Shown: positions 24,101-34,060 of the stretch, in pieces
Position numbering within the stretch: position 1 is the first letter of the stretch
Layout of the letters: each line of letters starts with the position of its first letter
Source of the DNA: CAZWLD01 sp964634685
GTDB taxonomy: Bacteria > Bacillota_I > Bacilli_A > Acholeplasmatales > JAEDCM01
Assembly (NCBI GenBank): GCA_964634685.1
Contig: CAZWLD010000002.1
Location: 62,001 to 126,000 of the forward strand
Length of the DNA stretch: 64,000 bases
Reading direction: 5' to 3'
Notes under the pieces: generated by a model
Database searches by the model: none
Told to the model about the DNA's origin: nothing
What the model saw: the letters and a program-made list of their open reading frames with translations, nothing else
Program-made: the position numbers and the translations under genes

Positions 24101-25096
24101 AGAAGTTAAATGAGGATACTCAGGATGATTAAATTCTTTCTTCGGATAATCATCAACATCTACTTTTGGAATTTGCTGTGTATGAGCTAATGAAAAATTT
24201 TGAACTTTATTATATATATCCATACTATTATCGAACATTTGAAGAACAAAAGTCTCATCATAATCTGACATTTTGAATTTTTCAATCATTTGTTCATTAG
24301 TATGTAAATAAGCATCTTGATAAAATGCGTCTACTTCTCTTTCTTTATTCTCACTATTTAAGAAAGCCTTGTGAACATATCTGTCTTCTGGCTTTAAATA
24401 ATGAGTATCAGATGTTGGTATCATTTTTATTTTAAAAGCATTAGCAACAGAAATAAGCCTACGATTAACTAAGATTTGCTCTTTGCTAACACCAGGCTGT
24501 GCTTCTATATATAAGTCATCTTTAAATACCTCTTTGCACCAAAGAAGAAAATTTACTATTGCATTATGCTCTTCTGCTGCAGTTTGAGTATCTCCTAATT
24601 TTTCTGCGGCAGTCAATGAAAGTATTCTTTGACCTAATTCAGAACCGATACAAGCGGTGCTCGCAATAATATGACCTGGATCTTCCGCAATAATTTTTTG
24701 CAAGTCCGCTTTTAAAGTATCAACTCTTTCCATACCTTTTGTAGTATAAGAATTAAGCCAAGCCAAAGAAGATAATCTTTTCATTTGCTTATATCCAATT
24801 TCATCTTTAGCTGTTAATAAAAAGTGCCAATGTTTATCACTTGGTCTTTCATCTACTAAGTATATTTCATTACATAAAAGAACTTTAAAATTAGGATTCT
24901 CTTTGCAAATATTTTCAACAAAATACTTATTAGCTCTTGGAGTCATACCAAGAAATTCGTGGTCACTTATACCAATACCACATAAACCAATTTCAATAGC
25001 TCTATCAATTAGAGCTTCAGGAGAAGCTAATGCATCTCTTAATCTCATATTTGAACCATAAGTATGATTATGGATATCACAACGATTATACTGCAT
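21179..25096 (-). CDS. dnaE: DNA polymerase III alpha subunit (DnaE type)
   Basis: 1305 residues with no TAG at all. N-terminal PHP domain (CDIHNHTYGSNMRLRDAL), palm region SVGVGRGSACSALNHYLLG followed by GLGDIDIDVCS with the catalytic aspartates, RHASGVLF, and a late region SMSYSFIGYQSAYLATTKN. It replicates phage DNA. No 3'-5' exonuclease (PolC) insert is apparent, so proofreading may come from PHP or another subunit. A promoter lies 32 bases upstream (25128-25156). Zero TAG in 1305 codons contrasts with the structural genes. Confidence 0.95.
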   Translation of the reverse strand: MQYNRCDIHNHTYGSNMRLRDALASPEALIDRAIEIGLCGIGISDHEFLGMTPRANKYFVENICKENPNFKVLLCNEIYLVDERPSDKHWHFLLTAKDEIGYKQMKRLSSLAWLNSYTTKGMERVDTLKADLQKIIAEDPGHIIASTACIGSELGQRILSLTAAEKLGDTQTAAEEHNAIVNFLLWCKEVFKDDLYIEAQPGVSKEQILVNRRLISVANAFKIKMIPTSDTHYLKPEDRYVHKAFLNSENKEREVDAFYQDAYLHTNEQMIEKFKMSDYDETFVLQMFDNSMDIYNKVQNFSLAHTQQIPKVDVDDYPKKEFNHPEYPHLTSMFKSDDKIERYWVNKCIDKLQEINKFNETYLKELEEEADVKTIIGKKLDTNMFAYPITLAHYIDLIWECGSSVGVGRGSACSALNHYLLGITQLDPIEWNFPFFRYMNRDTDGLGDIDIDVCSTKVQKIIKKIREERGKKFLPEIDDISRENLGAVYVCTFGTETSKSAVITACRGYRSEEYPDGIDVDIAQYLSSLIPSERGFVWPLKDVYYGNPEKERKPISLFVNTVDSYPGLFSIMLGIEGIVNKRSRHASGVLFMNEDPYEFNCFMKTPSGEIVTQYDLHDAEWCGSTKMDILVTEIQDKIVQTLQFLREYHEIEGVTLRDVYNNYLLPSAMDINDKDTWNTIQNASSLDLFQLDSPIGRQGAKKVKPENMKELSATNGVIRLMTQEKGAETPLDKYVRFKNDISNWENEMSKYNLTEKEKASVRPYLEDTSGIGISQEQLMRVLMDKDICNFTLKEANKARKIVSKKKMTQIPELKTQIFEKAASKNLANYIWDSVVATQLGYAFSDIHSMSYSFIGYQSAYLATTKNPIYWNTSCLIINSGMVEDEDVDEETKEKQTDYAKNAKALGNIISAGISVSLVDINKSDFSFKPNVETNEILYGMQALSGINKKIIEKIKSLRPFYSLKDFMTRCPLDKRAMISLIKSGAFDKLSEADAKELNIEPRIYAMTYYLLNNCDAKKKITLQNMNGLITNKLLPQEMDLYVRIYNFNGYLKLFKKGLYYTLDEAAYNFYYKNFDLAKINVIQNIPCIAQNTWDNMYKKAMDPLREYIKSHQQEILNAYNDLLFKNAWDKYAQGTISAWEMESMCFYYHEHELANIDIDKYGISDFNSLPENPIVEKTFKRGISMIPIFKTYKIIGTVIGKDDNRSSIFLLTPTGVVNVKFTKEYYAMYSRQISEKQEDGTKKVIEKGWFKRGTKVMCTGFRREDTFVCKSYKHTPTHQLYLIEEVTNDGKDMILKHERQSTEGE

Positions 25097-25127
25097 ACTT
25101 TTCCCTCTTTCTTTTTATCTTATATAT

Positions 25128-25156
25128 ATTATAACATATTTTTTATTATTTTTCAA
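25128..25156 (-). promoter_or_regulatory. SigA-type promoter for dnaE
   Basis: -35 TTGAAA (25151-25156), 17-bp spacer, extended -10 TGTTATAAT (core 25128-25133). The -35 lies just before the stop region of the RecD-like gene at 25160. Confidence 0.85.
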
Positions 25157-25159
25157 TAA

Positions 25160-26332
25160 TTAATTTTTAACTAATACTAATTTTTCAGAAGCTCTTGTGC
25201 AGCAAGTATATAACCATCTTGCGTGTTCTTCTCTATCAAAAGGAAATTTTTCTTCTATCACTAAGACCTTGTCATACTCAGAACCTTGAGATTTATGCCC
25301 AGTTATGCAATATCCATAAGTAAATTCAAGAGGAACTAAATGACGAGTTTTTGGATTCTTATTTAATTTGTAACTTTCTTTCCAATCAAGAGTAGGCTCA
25401 CCTTCTGTAAATAATCTCTTATCCATTTCAAGATTAAGAAAGTGTGCATTATTGTCTGTAATAAAATCACCAATAACAGTATCTATTTTATGCTTATCCA
25501 TATAAAAAGGAAGCCTATTATATGAACTAAAAGCATTCTTTAAAATTCCAATAGTTCCATTAATAAGTGGGTCTTCATTATCTGCAAAAGTATTCCAATA
25601 ATTTCTAAGACAGATAATTTTATCTCCATCTTGGGGATCTCCTGTTTTCCCAAGAAGCTCTCTCATCTGATTATTAATACTAACTCTTTTAGGATTAGTT
25701 GCACATAAAATTTGGTCAGCCCATGTAAGCATACCTGTATTTAATTCAGCGTTTGGTAGAATAATAACTTCGTTACCTTTCATTTCTTTTAAAGGCTTTC
25801 CATTTCTGATATCCATACTTAACCTTATAATTTCAGATTCTTGCGCTTGCCGCATAATTTCATCAAGAAAAACATGAGGGTTATCAAGAAGATGATTATC
25901 CTCATTTTTATCAATGGCTGGAATCTAAAAAGGATCCCCTAAACAAATAATATGGACATCATACTTAAAAAGTAATTCCATTAAGGATTTAGGAGCCATA
26001 GAAACTTCATCAACTACTACTACTTTATAAGGAATTTCTTCAACAGGAATACGCATAAATGTACCATCTGGCTTAGGAAAACTTTTATAAAGTAACTTAT
26101 GTAATGTACGAACATTCATATTGCCTTTTTTTAATAATACCTGTGCCGCTTTACCTGTGAATGTTGCAAAACAGACTTCTTCTTCAGGCACATGTAGAGC
26201 GTCTATAATGAAACGGACTAGGGTTGACTTACCTGAACCAGCATAACCCGCTATTACCGTATATTTCTGATTATGATTATAGCGGTCTACCGCAATTCGT
26301 AAGCCTAATTCTTGTTTTTGTGTTAAAACCAT
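25160..26332 (-). CDS. RecD/Dda-like SF1 DNA helicase
   Basis: 390 residues with one TAG at 25925. Motif I AGYAGSGKST, motif II VVVVDEVSM, motif III CLGDPFQIP where the Gln is TAG-encoded and conserved, and motif VI near the C-terminus (YTCCTRASEKL). The late element YCITGHKSQGSEY is motif V. It unwinds DNA at replication start or during recombination, like T4 Dda. It sits directly beside the polymerase. Confidence 0.9.
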
Positions 26333-26369
26333 ATTTATTTCCTTTCTTATAGTTTCTTTATATATTATT

Positions 26370-26398
26370 ATTATATCATATTTTTATAGAAAAATCAA
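26370..26398 (-). promoter_or_regulatory. SigA-type promoter for RecD-like helicase
   Basis: -35 TTGATT (26393-26398), 17-bp spacer, extended -10 TGATATAAT (core 26370-26375). A terminator hairpin is immediately upstream. Confidence 0.85.
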
Positions 26399-26399
26399 T

Positions 26400-26441
26400 G
26401 GAAAGCAATTTTGAACTAAAAAAATTCTAAAAGTGCTTTCC
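26400..26441 (-). terminator. Terminator after RecJ gene
   Basis: Stem GGAAAGCA / TGCTTTCC plus CTTTT / AAAA extension, ending 1 base before TTGATT of the next promoter; the -35 T-run serves as the U-tract. Confidence 0.7.
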
Positions 26442-26494
26442 ATTTTGAAATACGATGGTCTACGCTCCGCCTGCTTCAAGCTCTTTTATCTATA
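26442..26494 (-). other. 3' leader of RecJ transcript
   Basis: Short untranslated stretch between the RecJ stop and its terminator. It is GC-richer in part (GCGGAGCG) than its surroundings; no gene seen. Confidence 0.3.
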
Positions 26495-28324
26495 TTAAAA
26501 ATAATATAGACAAGAATTAATTATATTATAATCTTCAATTAAAAGCTATGGAGAAGAATGCCCATTCCATACATTTAAATTACATTTACAAACAGCTTCA
26601 ATTTCTACATATCCCTATTCAATAGAAAGTTTTTCTATTTCTTCTTCTGTTCCACTGAATTTAATAGCAGATATTTTATTAGGTAAATCAAATTTTAAAG
26701 TATTGCTTTTCATAATATGAAAATTACTTGGAGTAACTTTGAACCTAACTAAAATATATGCTCTTTCAAAGTCCTTTCCCCAAAAATCATTCATTGAAGC
26801 GATAGTAGTAATTATATCTGGTAGCCGCAGTTCCTATTCATTAAGAATATAATCTACAAAATATTTTGGCTCATCAGATGCATTTTCAAATGCCTTATTA
26901 GTAGCTTCAATAAATTGATAAATAGATTCTCCTGCTACTTCTTCTTCCTCTTGATTTAGATTAATATCTTTAATACTTAAACCGAAGGCATTTCCATGAC
27001 CCTAAGCATATTCTACACAAGGTATTTCAGCACAAATTTTTCTAAAATTAGAGATACCAGATTTTTCATACCCTCTTGCAGAACCTGAATAATAGATTGC
27101 GTTATCTCGCACATTTTTAAATAATACGCAACAAGGTCTTTGATATTTTGCAGATAGCTTATTTGCACATAATCCTGCTACATTACTATCTATCGTTCCG
27201 CTTGGGAGTAAGAATAACAATACTTTATTTTTTAAAAGATTATGAACTCTTATTTCTTTTTCTAACAGCTCTATCCCTTCATCTTGTGCTTTTGTCTATC
27301 TATTTTTTACATTAGTGCAAATTCTTAATGCCTAATCTAAAATGGTTTCTTCTTCTCCAGGCTTATGACCTCTTTTAGTAGAAGGAACTCTTTCAAAAGC
27401 TCCAAAAGAAAGCATAGACTTAAATACAATAAATTTTTCTTCTTGAGTTCCGCTCCTTGATATTGCATTTAAAAAGGGAGCTATAAAAAATGCGGCTCCA
27501 ATAGGAGAACAAATAGAGTTATTATTGTAAGAAACATAATCAGGCTTAGATAAAGAAAAATTATTTTTTTCTACAATTCCGTGAATAAATGGATTATGAT
27601 TATATTCCTATTGTAATCCCTTCCAAATCAAATGTTTAGTTTCTATTGATGTTAAACTCATCATATCTGCAATAAGTCCAACAGCAACCAAATCTAATTG
27701 TTTATTGGCAATATCTTCTGTTCCATTAAGCTGTTTGTTAATATATCTACAAAATTGCCAAACTACTCCTGCACCAGACAAATCTTTATTAGGATAATCA
27801 CAAAGCTAATTATTTATAACTATAGCATCTTTACTTTCATATTCGGCTTCATGATGGTCAATAATAAGAATTTCTTTATTTAAACTCTTAAAATACTTAT
27901 GTCTATCATAATCATTACTTCCCGCATCTGGACAAATAATTAAATGAATATCTTTAAACTCTTCAATTTCAATAGGAACATCTTCAAGTCCGTGCTATTT
28001 CCCTTCGTGAAAGAAAAAATACAAATTATTTTTTGTCCAATTTGGAAATAAATCATATAAAAAGTTTGTTAAAATTGCGGAACTCGTTAATCCATCACAA
28101 TCAGAGTCTACTATGAGTAAAGCCTTTTCATTTTTATCTATGTATGATAATAATAGTCTTACTCCTTCAGTGATATTCTATAACATATCTGATGGCGTTA
28201 TATCAGCATCAGTTGTATATAAATAATTAGGAATATCCATAGGAGAAATACCTCTAGTTGCAAGAATTTCTTCTATTGGACTTTTATTTATATCAACTCC
28301 GCCTCTTAATAATTCATATTTCAT
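26495..28324 (-). CDS. recJ: RecJ-like DHH single-strand exonuclease
   Basis: 609 residues with about 10 in-frame TAGs, unusually many for a replication gene. Motifs: VDSDCDG (DxDxD), IIDHHEAEY (DHH), GAGVVWQFCR, and the DHHA1 glycine loop GHGNAFGLS with a TAG-encoded Gln just before it. RecJ degrades 5' ends of single strands in recombination and repair. Shorter C-terminus than bacterial RecJ. Starts at ATG 28324 after AAGGAG. Confidence 0.9.
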
Positions 28325-28337
28325 TTCTATATCTCCT

Positions 28338-29438
28338 TTATAAGAAAATTCTATTTTTATATAATTGTAAAAAGTTTTCTGGACCATTATCAATAGGACT
28401 CATTTTATATTCTAATAAATTAAATTTATCAAATAAAAAAGATATTGTAACATAAGGACTATATTTTTGATAGAACCCTTTTAATTTTTTAGTCCATTTT
28501 GAACACTCTTCGTCTCCTAATTCTTTAAATTGCTTATCAAAACCTATTATTATTTCTTTAACTCCAAGACTTAATAATAAGTCAAGTTGATACTTAATAA
28601 AAGAACTGCCGCAACAAGCGCAAGATATATCATTATCAAATCCAAAATAACTTTGATATAAAAGACAACTTTTTTCTGACTCAAATAAGAAAGCCTTTTT
28701 TATATCTTTTATATGAGTTTTACTGTTATTCAAATTATATAAAGTAAAACCAAGAGGGTGATTATACATTACTCCTGATATAATAGCTGGTCTATATTTA
28801 CCTTTAGATTCTTCTTCTTTTATTAAAGTCCTCTCTCTAATACCTATAAGTTTACCATTAATATTATAGTGAGGAATTACGATACCTTCATTAACTGGGT
28901 CATACGCTATATTATTTTTTTGAATTACCTCTTTAGTGATACCCTCTTCTTCCCAAGGTAAAATTCTTGGTCTTGGTAAATACTTTAGAATACTATCATC
29001 ATATTCTTTTAATTCTACTATTTGAGAATTATCTGATATTTCTTTTATTCTATCGTATGCGTTAAAAACTCTCCAGTCTTTAATTAAGATATCATTATTC
29101 TCATCTTTTACATATGTTGCAGTATAACCAAAAAATTGAGCTACAAGTTTAATAGCTTCAAATAAAGTAATTTCTATTCCTTCATTTTTCTTTATTTTTA
29201 ACATTAGCTCAAAAATATCAAAAGTGCTATCACAATTAGTATAACATTTAAAAAGTTTAGTGTTATCATAATAATATAATTTATGAGAACCTTCACCTTT
29301 ATGATTATGACATATAGTTTTTGAAACTATAAGATTTCCTTTTATTTGTGGTTCACCACCAAATTCAGATAAAAAATCATAAACTTGTTCAATAGATAAA
29401 GACTCTTTAATTTCATCTTTATTATATTGAAAACCCAT
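28338..29438 (-). CDS. DNA primase (DnaG/TOPRIM type)
   Basis: 366 residues, no TAG. The N-terminus holds a zinc-finger-like CHNHKGEGSHKLYYYDNTKLFKCYTNC arrangement (read in parts: CHNH, then KCYTNC). The middle has AFLFESEKSCLLYQSYF, the TOPRIM acidic residues including IIIGFDKQFKELG. It makes RNA primers. It is the next gene after the DnaB-like helicase (4-base gap), the normal helicase-primase partner pair. Confidence 0.85.
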   Translation of the reverse strand: MGFQYNKDEIKESLSIEQVYDFLSEFGGEPQIKGNLIVSKTICHNHKGEGSHKLYYYDNTKLFKCYTNCDSTFDIFELMLKIKKNEGIEITLFEAIKLVAQFFGYTATYVKDENNDILIKDWRVFNAYDRIKEISDNSQIVELKEYDDSILKYLPRPRILPWEEEGITKEVIQKNNIAYDPVNEGIVIPHYNINGKLIGIRERTLIKEEESKGKYRPAIISGVMYNHPLGFTLYNLNNSKTHIKDIKKAFLFESEKSCLLYQSYFGFDNDISCACCGSSFIKYQLDLLLSLGVKEIIIGFDKQFKELGDEECSKWTKKLKGFYQKYSPYVTISFLFDKFNLLEYKMSPIDNGPENFLQLYKNRIFL

Positions 29439-29442
29439 TTAA

Positions 29443-30972
29443 TCACTCTCCAAATTCTAACTTTTCTTCTACTGTAATCTTTGTTTCTTCAATAGGAATA
29501 AGTTCATATTGATAGTTTGTTGCAAACATAGGAATAATCTTACAAGTTCCCCTATTGGCTTTACACCATAATAAAATACCTTTATATTTTTTACGTCTAT
29601 TTTTATAAATAGCTATTTTAATTATAGGTATTTCAAAATTACATTTTTCACAAAGCGGCTTGAGAGCCTCTTTATCCTCAGCACTGGTTTCAAGCATTAA
29701 CGCACCCATATCAATTTTATCTGCGATAGATTTAGCTCCTCGAAGAAGATTTTGGTCATATTCTTGAGCTGTTGTGTATCCTGCATTTAATTGAGTAGCT
29801 GTCATAATAAATACGCCATATTGATTACACATATCTTTAAGTCTTATAGAAATCATAAATAAAACATTATCTTCTCTAAGACCTTTAATTCCTGTTTTAG
29901 AGGTTACTTCTGAAAGTATCTTCATTGAAGAATGTAAGTAATCAAAAAATAGATATTTAACTCCATGGTCATGAATACCTCTTTTTAAAGTATTCTCTAT
30001 ATCTTTTAAAGAAAAATCTGGAAGTTGCTGAATAAATAGAGGACATCTGTTTAGGATATCTGCGGCGTGCAGCACTCTTTCCCATTCTCCATCAAGATAC
30101 TCACCATTAAGAATATGCTCTTCATTTACATCTGAAATAAATGCCAACATCATTGTTTGAATTTCATCTATTTCTTGTTCTGTTGAGATATATATGGTAG
30201 GTTCTTGCGTTCCGTTCTTTATCCATTTTCCTTCTTCTGAGTTATATAATTCATCACAAGCTATATAGCAAGCATCCGCAATCATTGAACGAGTTTTACC
30301 TACACCAGTACTTGCGGATCTCAGGTAAAACTTTTTAAGACGAGCGCCGCCAGTTACTGTGGTAAATAAATCTCCAAAAAGCGGATATCCAACATCTGGA
30401 GTAGTTTTTAATCTGTTTAATAAATCTATAGCTCCGGTTCCCGCATTTATAGATTCTTGGTCTGCGTCGTCTACATATTTTAAACGAATATCAATAATTT
30501 TATTATCAATAATTTCAGCTATTGACTCAATAGGAGTGTTATCAAGCCAATCTTCTTGTGCCTATTTTTTCTTTGTATCAAATATATTATCAGTATCATA
30601 TAGCCAAGATAAATTTAATCCAATACTTTCATACATTCTGAACAAAGTCATTTTTTTCATTCTTTTGTAATAATAATCAAAAGAAGCAATCTAAGTATGT
30701 TTCTCCAATTCCGCTAAGTATTCGGCACCTTTGTTATTCTTATATATCCCATAGCTTTTAGGTCTCTGAGATAAATAGTCTTCTATTGCGGAAATTGTTA
30801 TTTTTAAATTTCCTAATTGGTGTAAATTATATATCGTACCAAAAAGAATTTTATGAAATTCTTCTGGAAAATCTTCTTCATTAAATGTATAATTATTATT
30901 ATCTAATAGGTCATTATTCATAAAAATGGCTCCTATTACCTGAATAATTGCCGCTGTATCAATATAAGCCAT
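29443..30972 (-). CDS. Replicative DNA helicase (DnaB family)
   Basis: 509 residues with 2 TAGs joining three pieces. An N-terminal helical DnaB-N-like domain (about 1-95) is followed by a RecA-like ATPase: Walker A STGVGKTRS, Walker B VKYLFFDYLH, TATQLN (sensor glutamine/asparagine) and LRGAKSIADKID. It unwinds the fork and pairs with the primase downstream. Start ATG has AGGAGG 10 bases before it. Stop is TGA, 4 bases before the primase ATG. Confidence 0.9.
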
Positions 30973-30978
30973 TAGTTG

Positions 30979-31500
30979 TTAATCCTCCTGAAAAGAAAAT
31001 AATTTTTTTGTTTTTAATTGAACTTGAGGAGAGCATATTTTAATATTTTTTATTATTGGTTTATAAGACTCTATATTTTTATTTTCTGCTCTCTCTTTTG
31101 CTAAATATAAATTATAAAAATACTTATAAGCATCTTGATAAACATAAGGCACGATACCTAAGCTTCCATTTGCTTTTTCTATTGGATTACCTTTAAATTC
31201 ATAAAACCAATATAATGATTTCTGTATCCCACTATATGAATAATGATATTCATCCATATATTTTTTTATTTGTGTTCTCATTTTTGGAGGAACAAATTCT
31301 ACTTTAAATAATTTTATAATATAATCATATAATTCCTGTTTTTCTTTTTCTTCTTTTGGAATTTCTGGTAATGGAATTAATTCACCTTGAGGAAAACAAG
31401 CCTAATGAGCATATCTCCTTGCATTATATCGAACTCCTTGTTCTTTATTTAAATCAAAAATTTGATTACAAATAGGACATTTAACCTTATGTGCTGTCAT
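30979..31500 (-). CDS. Zinc-finger protein, possible helicase loader
   Basis: 173 residues with one TAG. N-terminal CPIC..(H)..C metal site (KCPICNQ and YAHQACF), then a winged-helix-like helical body (YMDEYHYSYSGIQKSLYWF). Proteins of this design, immediately upstream of DnaB, serve as DnaB loaders or replication initiators in Firmicute phages. Ends 6 bases before the DnaB ATG. No ATPase motif, so it is not a DnaC-type loader. Confidence 0.65.
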
Positions 31501-31525
31501 AATTTTCAACTCTTTCTCTGATATT

Positions 31526-31570
31526 AAAAAATCAAAGTTGCAATTCTTATATTAAATTGCAACTTTGATT
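31526..31570 (-). terminator. Terminator after the Sak4-like gene
   Basis: 14-bp stem (AATCAAAGTTGCAA / complement, 31530-31543 and 31557-31570), then T6 on the minus strand. Confidence 0.9.
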
Positions 31571-31581
31571 ACTCTTATTAT

Positions 31582-32583
31582 TTACTTATTCTTAATAAGT
31601 TCATTTAAATCAGCAACTATCAAACTAAGCATTTCAACCTAATCTCTTGTGCACTGATTAACTTTCTTACCTTTTCCCAAATAAGTTTCTATAATTTGGG
31701 TAATCCGTGGAGACCAATTTGACTCGAAATCTTCTTTAGCACAAGAACTAATAAGACCATTAACGAGGTCATTAAATTCTTTAAGAAGAGCGTCATAGTT
31801 AAGTTCTGTCTTTATTACTGCAGGAGTTCTTTCCTCTGTAACAAATTCATTACCTTTAATCTCTGCTTCTTTATCTATTGCATCATTTAAAGCTTTAACT
31901 AAATCATTATAAGAAGAACCGATTTCAGGTACAATATACTTAAATCTGCCGCCTGCGGAAATTGTACCATCAACTGAGCGTAGAGTCAAACGAACTTCAG
32001 AATGTCCATCAACATAAACTGTATGCATATAGCCATAAAGGTCAGCCATATTTTCAACAATCTTATTATAGGTATCTGAAATAGAAGGTCTTATAAGAGT
32101 ATATTCAGTTCCGTCCTGTCTCTTAAAAGGAACTTCTTTAACGTGAGAAATAAAACATACTGCATAACCAAGCTGAGTAATTGTTCTAAAAACCTCTTCA
32201 AATTCCTTCTTCAAAAGATTCCAACCTTGACCATAAGGTATCTTATTTATACTGTCAACTTCATTTTGAGAACAAACATATTTATCACACAATGTTGCCG
32301 CAATATCAACAGTATCAATAATAACTGACTTATATCTCTCTTTAACAGCGGGCTGCTTAAGCTGTCTTACTGCTTGCTTTAATTCTGACCAACTTGTAAT
32401 GTCCTATGCTATAACTCCTGCAATAGCATTGTATCCTCTTTCAAATGCGAACAGGATGGGGCTTGGCATCTATGCTCCCAAAGTTGTTTTACCAACCTTG
32501 GGGGCGCCATAGATGTAAGTTATATAACCACTTAAATCTCTACTGATTTTATGTGGCTCAATTGATAAAAGATCTATAGCCAT
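31582..32583 (-). CDS. Sak4-like / phage AAA_24 RecA-fold ATPase
   Basis: 333 residues with 3 TAGs. Walker A GAPKVGKTT (about 26-34), Walker B SVIIDTVD, then CFISHVKEVP and RPSISDTYNKI. The layout matches the phage nucleotide-binding Sak4 / AAA_24 family, single-strand annealing recombinases. The C-terminal third is helical and acidic. It sits next to an SSB-like gene, the typical recombination pair. Stop TAA 31582. Confidence 0.85.
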
Positions 32584-32607
32584 TATTTTTTCTCCCTTTC
32601 TGTATTA

Positions 32608-33552
32608 TTAAAATACGAAATCTCCAGTTGCTACGGGAGCTGGTGCGGGCGTTGCAGACTTATTAGAGTCCTTAGTCTTCTGATACTCTTCTGAACGCTT
32701 TCTTACATCTGCAAGATGAACTTCTCTATCCTGCATAGCCTTTTTAAGTTCATCTCTTGTAAGGAACTCTTCGCTTCCAAAATCATAGGGATCCTTACTT
32801 GCACCAGTGATAATCCAATCCTTTATCTTCTTAGTATAGGTCTTAACGGCAGGCTCTCCAAAAGAAGACTCTTCTGTCTTTGTTACAGTCTGTGTAGTAC
32901 TGCAAATCTTGCCCCATACCTTTGTAAAGATAGGCTCTGCGGGACTTGCTCCAAGACCTTCAAAATAATTCATACCGCCGTCACTTGTTACCTTAAATTC
33001 AACGGGCTGAAGCTCATTCTTAAAGTTAAACACAGCTCCTGAAACAGTTACATAATCATTTGCAATATTCTTTTCAGGGTCAGCTTCTACTCTCTTTACA
33101 TTGGTAATAACCATATCAACAGAGAAAGTATTTCTTTCTTCGGGTCTGCAAAGGTCATTTACAAGAGAAACAAATCCACCCTCATTCTGCTTTGTAGATA
33201 CCATTATATTATCTCTTGTAGAAAAGAAATCGTTTACTGCAAGGGCAGTATCAATCTTTACCTTAAATGCGTCCTCAGGACCTACATTCAAAATAGTCTT
33301 CTTATCGTCGATAATCTGCTTAAGAACAGCATAAGTATAATTCTTCTTATTAGAAGAAGTAAATTCTGTAACATAAGTAAAATGAACAGGAATTACATTC
33401 AGACCTTCATCATCTGTTGCAATTTCAAGCTGTCCTGCTATAAACTCCTTACCAAAATTAGCTGAAGACTAGTCCTTAACCTTCTTCAACTCAAGAGAAT
33501 GGTCATATACTCTTCCTTCAATATGCTCAGTATTAATCATTGACTTCTTCAT
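32608..33552 (-). CDS. Candidate single-stranded DNA-binding protein
   Basis: 314 residues with one TAG. Beta-rich N-terminal two thirds (FIAGQLEIATDDEGLNVIP; DYVTVSGAVFNF) fit an OB-fold and the C-terminus is a Pro/Ala linker ending GDFVF, reminiscent of SSB tails. It lies beside the Sak4-like ATPase under its own promoter. Codon use is richer in AAG, CTT and GGC than most neighbours, in keeping with high expression. SSB is inferred from context, not from a diagnostic motif. Confidence 0.6.
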
Positions 33553-33613
33553 ACATAATCTCCTTTAATAATCGCTTAAAAATATTTTTATTGTTTGTAA
33601 TTGCTATAATATA

Positions 33614-33642
33614 ATTATATCATATTTTTTTAAAATTGTCAA
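33614..33642 (-). promoter_or_regulatory. Strong SigA-type promoter for SSB-like/Sak4 operon
   Basis: -35 consensus TTGACA (33637-33642), 17-bp spacer, extended -10 TGATATAAT (core 33614-33619). One of the closest matches to consensus in the window, as expected for an abundant protein. Confidence 0.9.
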
Positions 33643-33650
33643 ATTTATCC

Positions 33651-33986
33651 TTATCCTGAGTAAGAAATACCTTTTTCAGTTAAGCGGTATGTAGAAGGTG
33701 TACCTTCTTTTTCAACATAACCTTCTTCAATTAACTTTCTCATTGAACCAGAAACTGAACGAGAACTTAGCCCCATTCCGTCACCAATTAACTTAGAGGT
33801 TCGATAGATATTATCAATACTCTGGAGATAAAGCAAAATATTCTTGCCATTTTCCGTGAGAGGTGTTGAAGTAGAAGAACTCTTTCTCAAAGAGTCTATA
33901 TAATCAAGAGCTTCATTAGAAAAAGCATCAGGTATATCCTTAATCAGCTCATCTACTTCTCTCAGAAAAATTTCTTTATTTGTCAT
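33651..33986 (-). CDS. MarR-like winged-helix DNA-binding protein
   Basis: 111 residues, no TAG. Helical N-terminus, then a wHTH with SKLIGDGMGLSSRSVSGSMRKLIEEGYVEKEG and wing RLTEKG, close to MarR/PadR-type readers. A second wHTH gene at 35864 suggests a small family of phage regulators. It has its own promoter at 34022-34050. Confidence 0.75.
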   Translation of the reverse strand: MTNKEIFLREVDELIKDIPDAFSNEALDYIDSLRKSSSTSTPLTENGKNILLYLQSIDNIYRTSKLIGDGMGLSSRSVSGSMRKLIEEGYVEKEGTPSTYRLTEKGISYSG

Positions 33987-34021
33987 AATATAATATCCTC
34001 TTTTCTTTATTTTCTATATAT

Positions 34022-34050
34022 ATTATAACATAAAATTTAATAAAAATCAA
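34022..34050 (-). promoter_or_regulatory. SigA-type promoter for the wHTH gene
   Basis: -35 TTGATT (34045-34050), 17-bp spacer, extended -10 TGTTATAAT (core 34022-34027). Confidence 0.85.
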
Positions 34051-34060
34051 TAAAGAAATT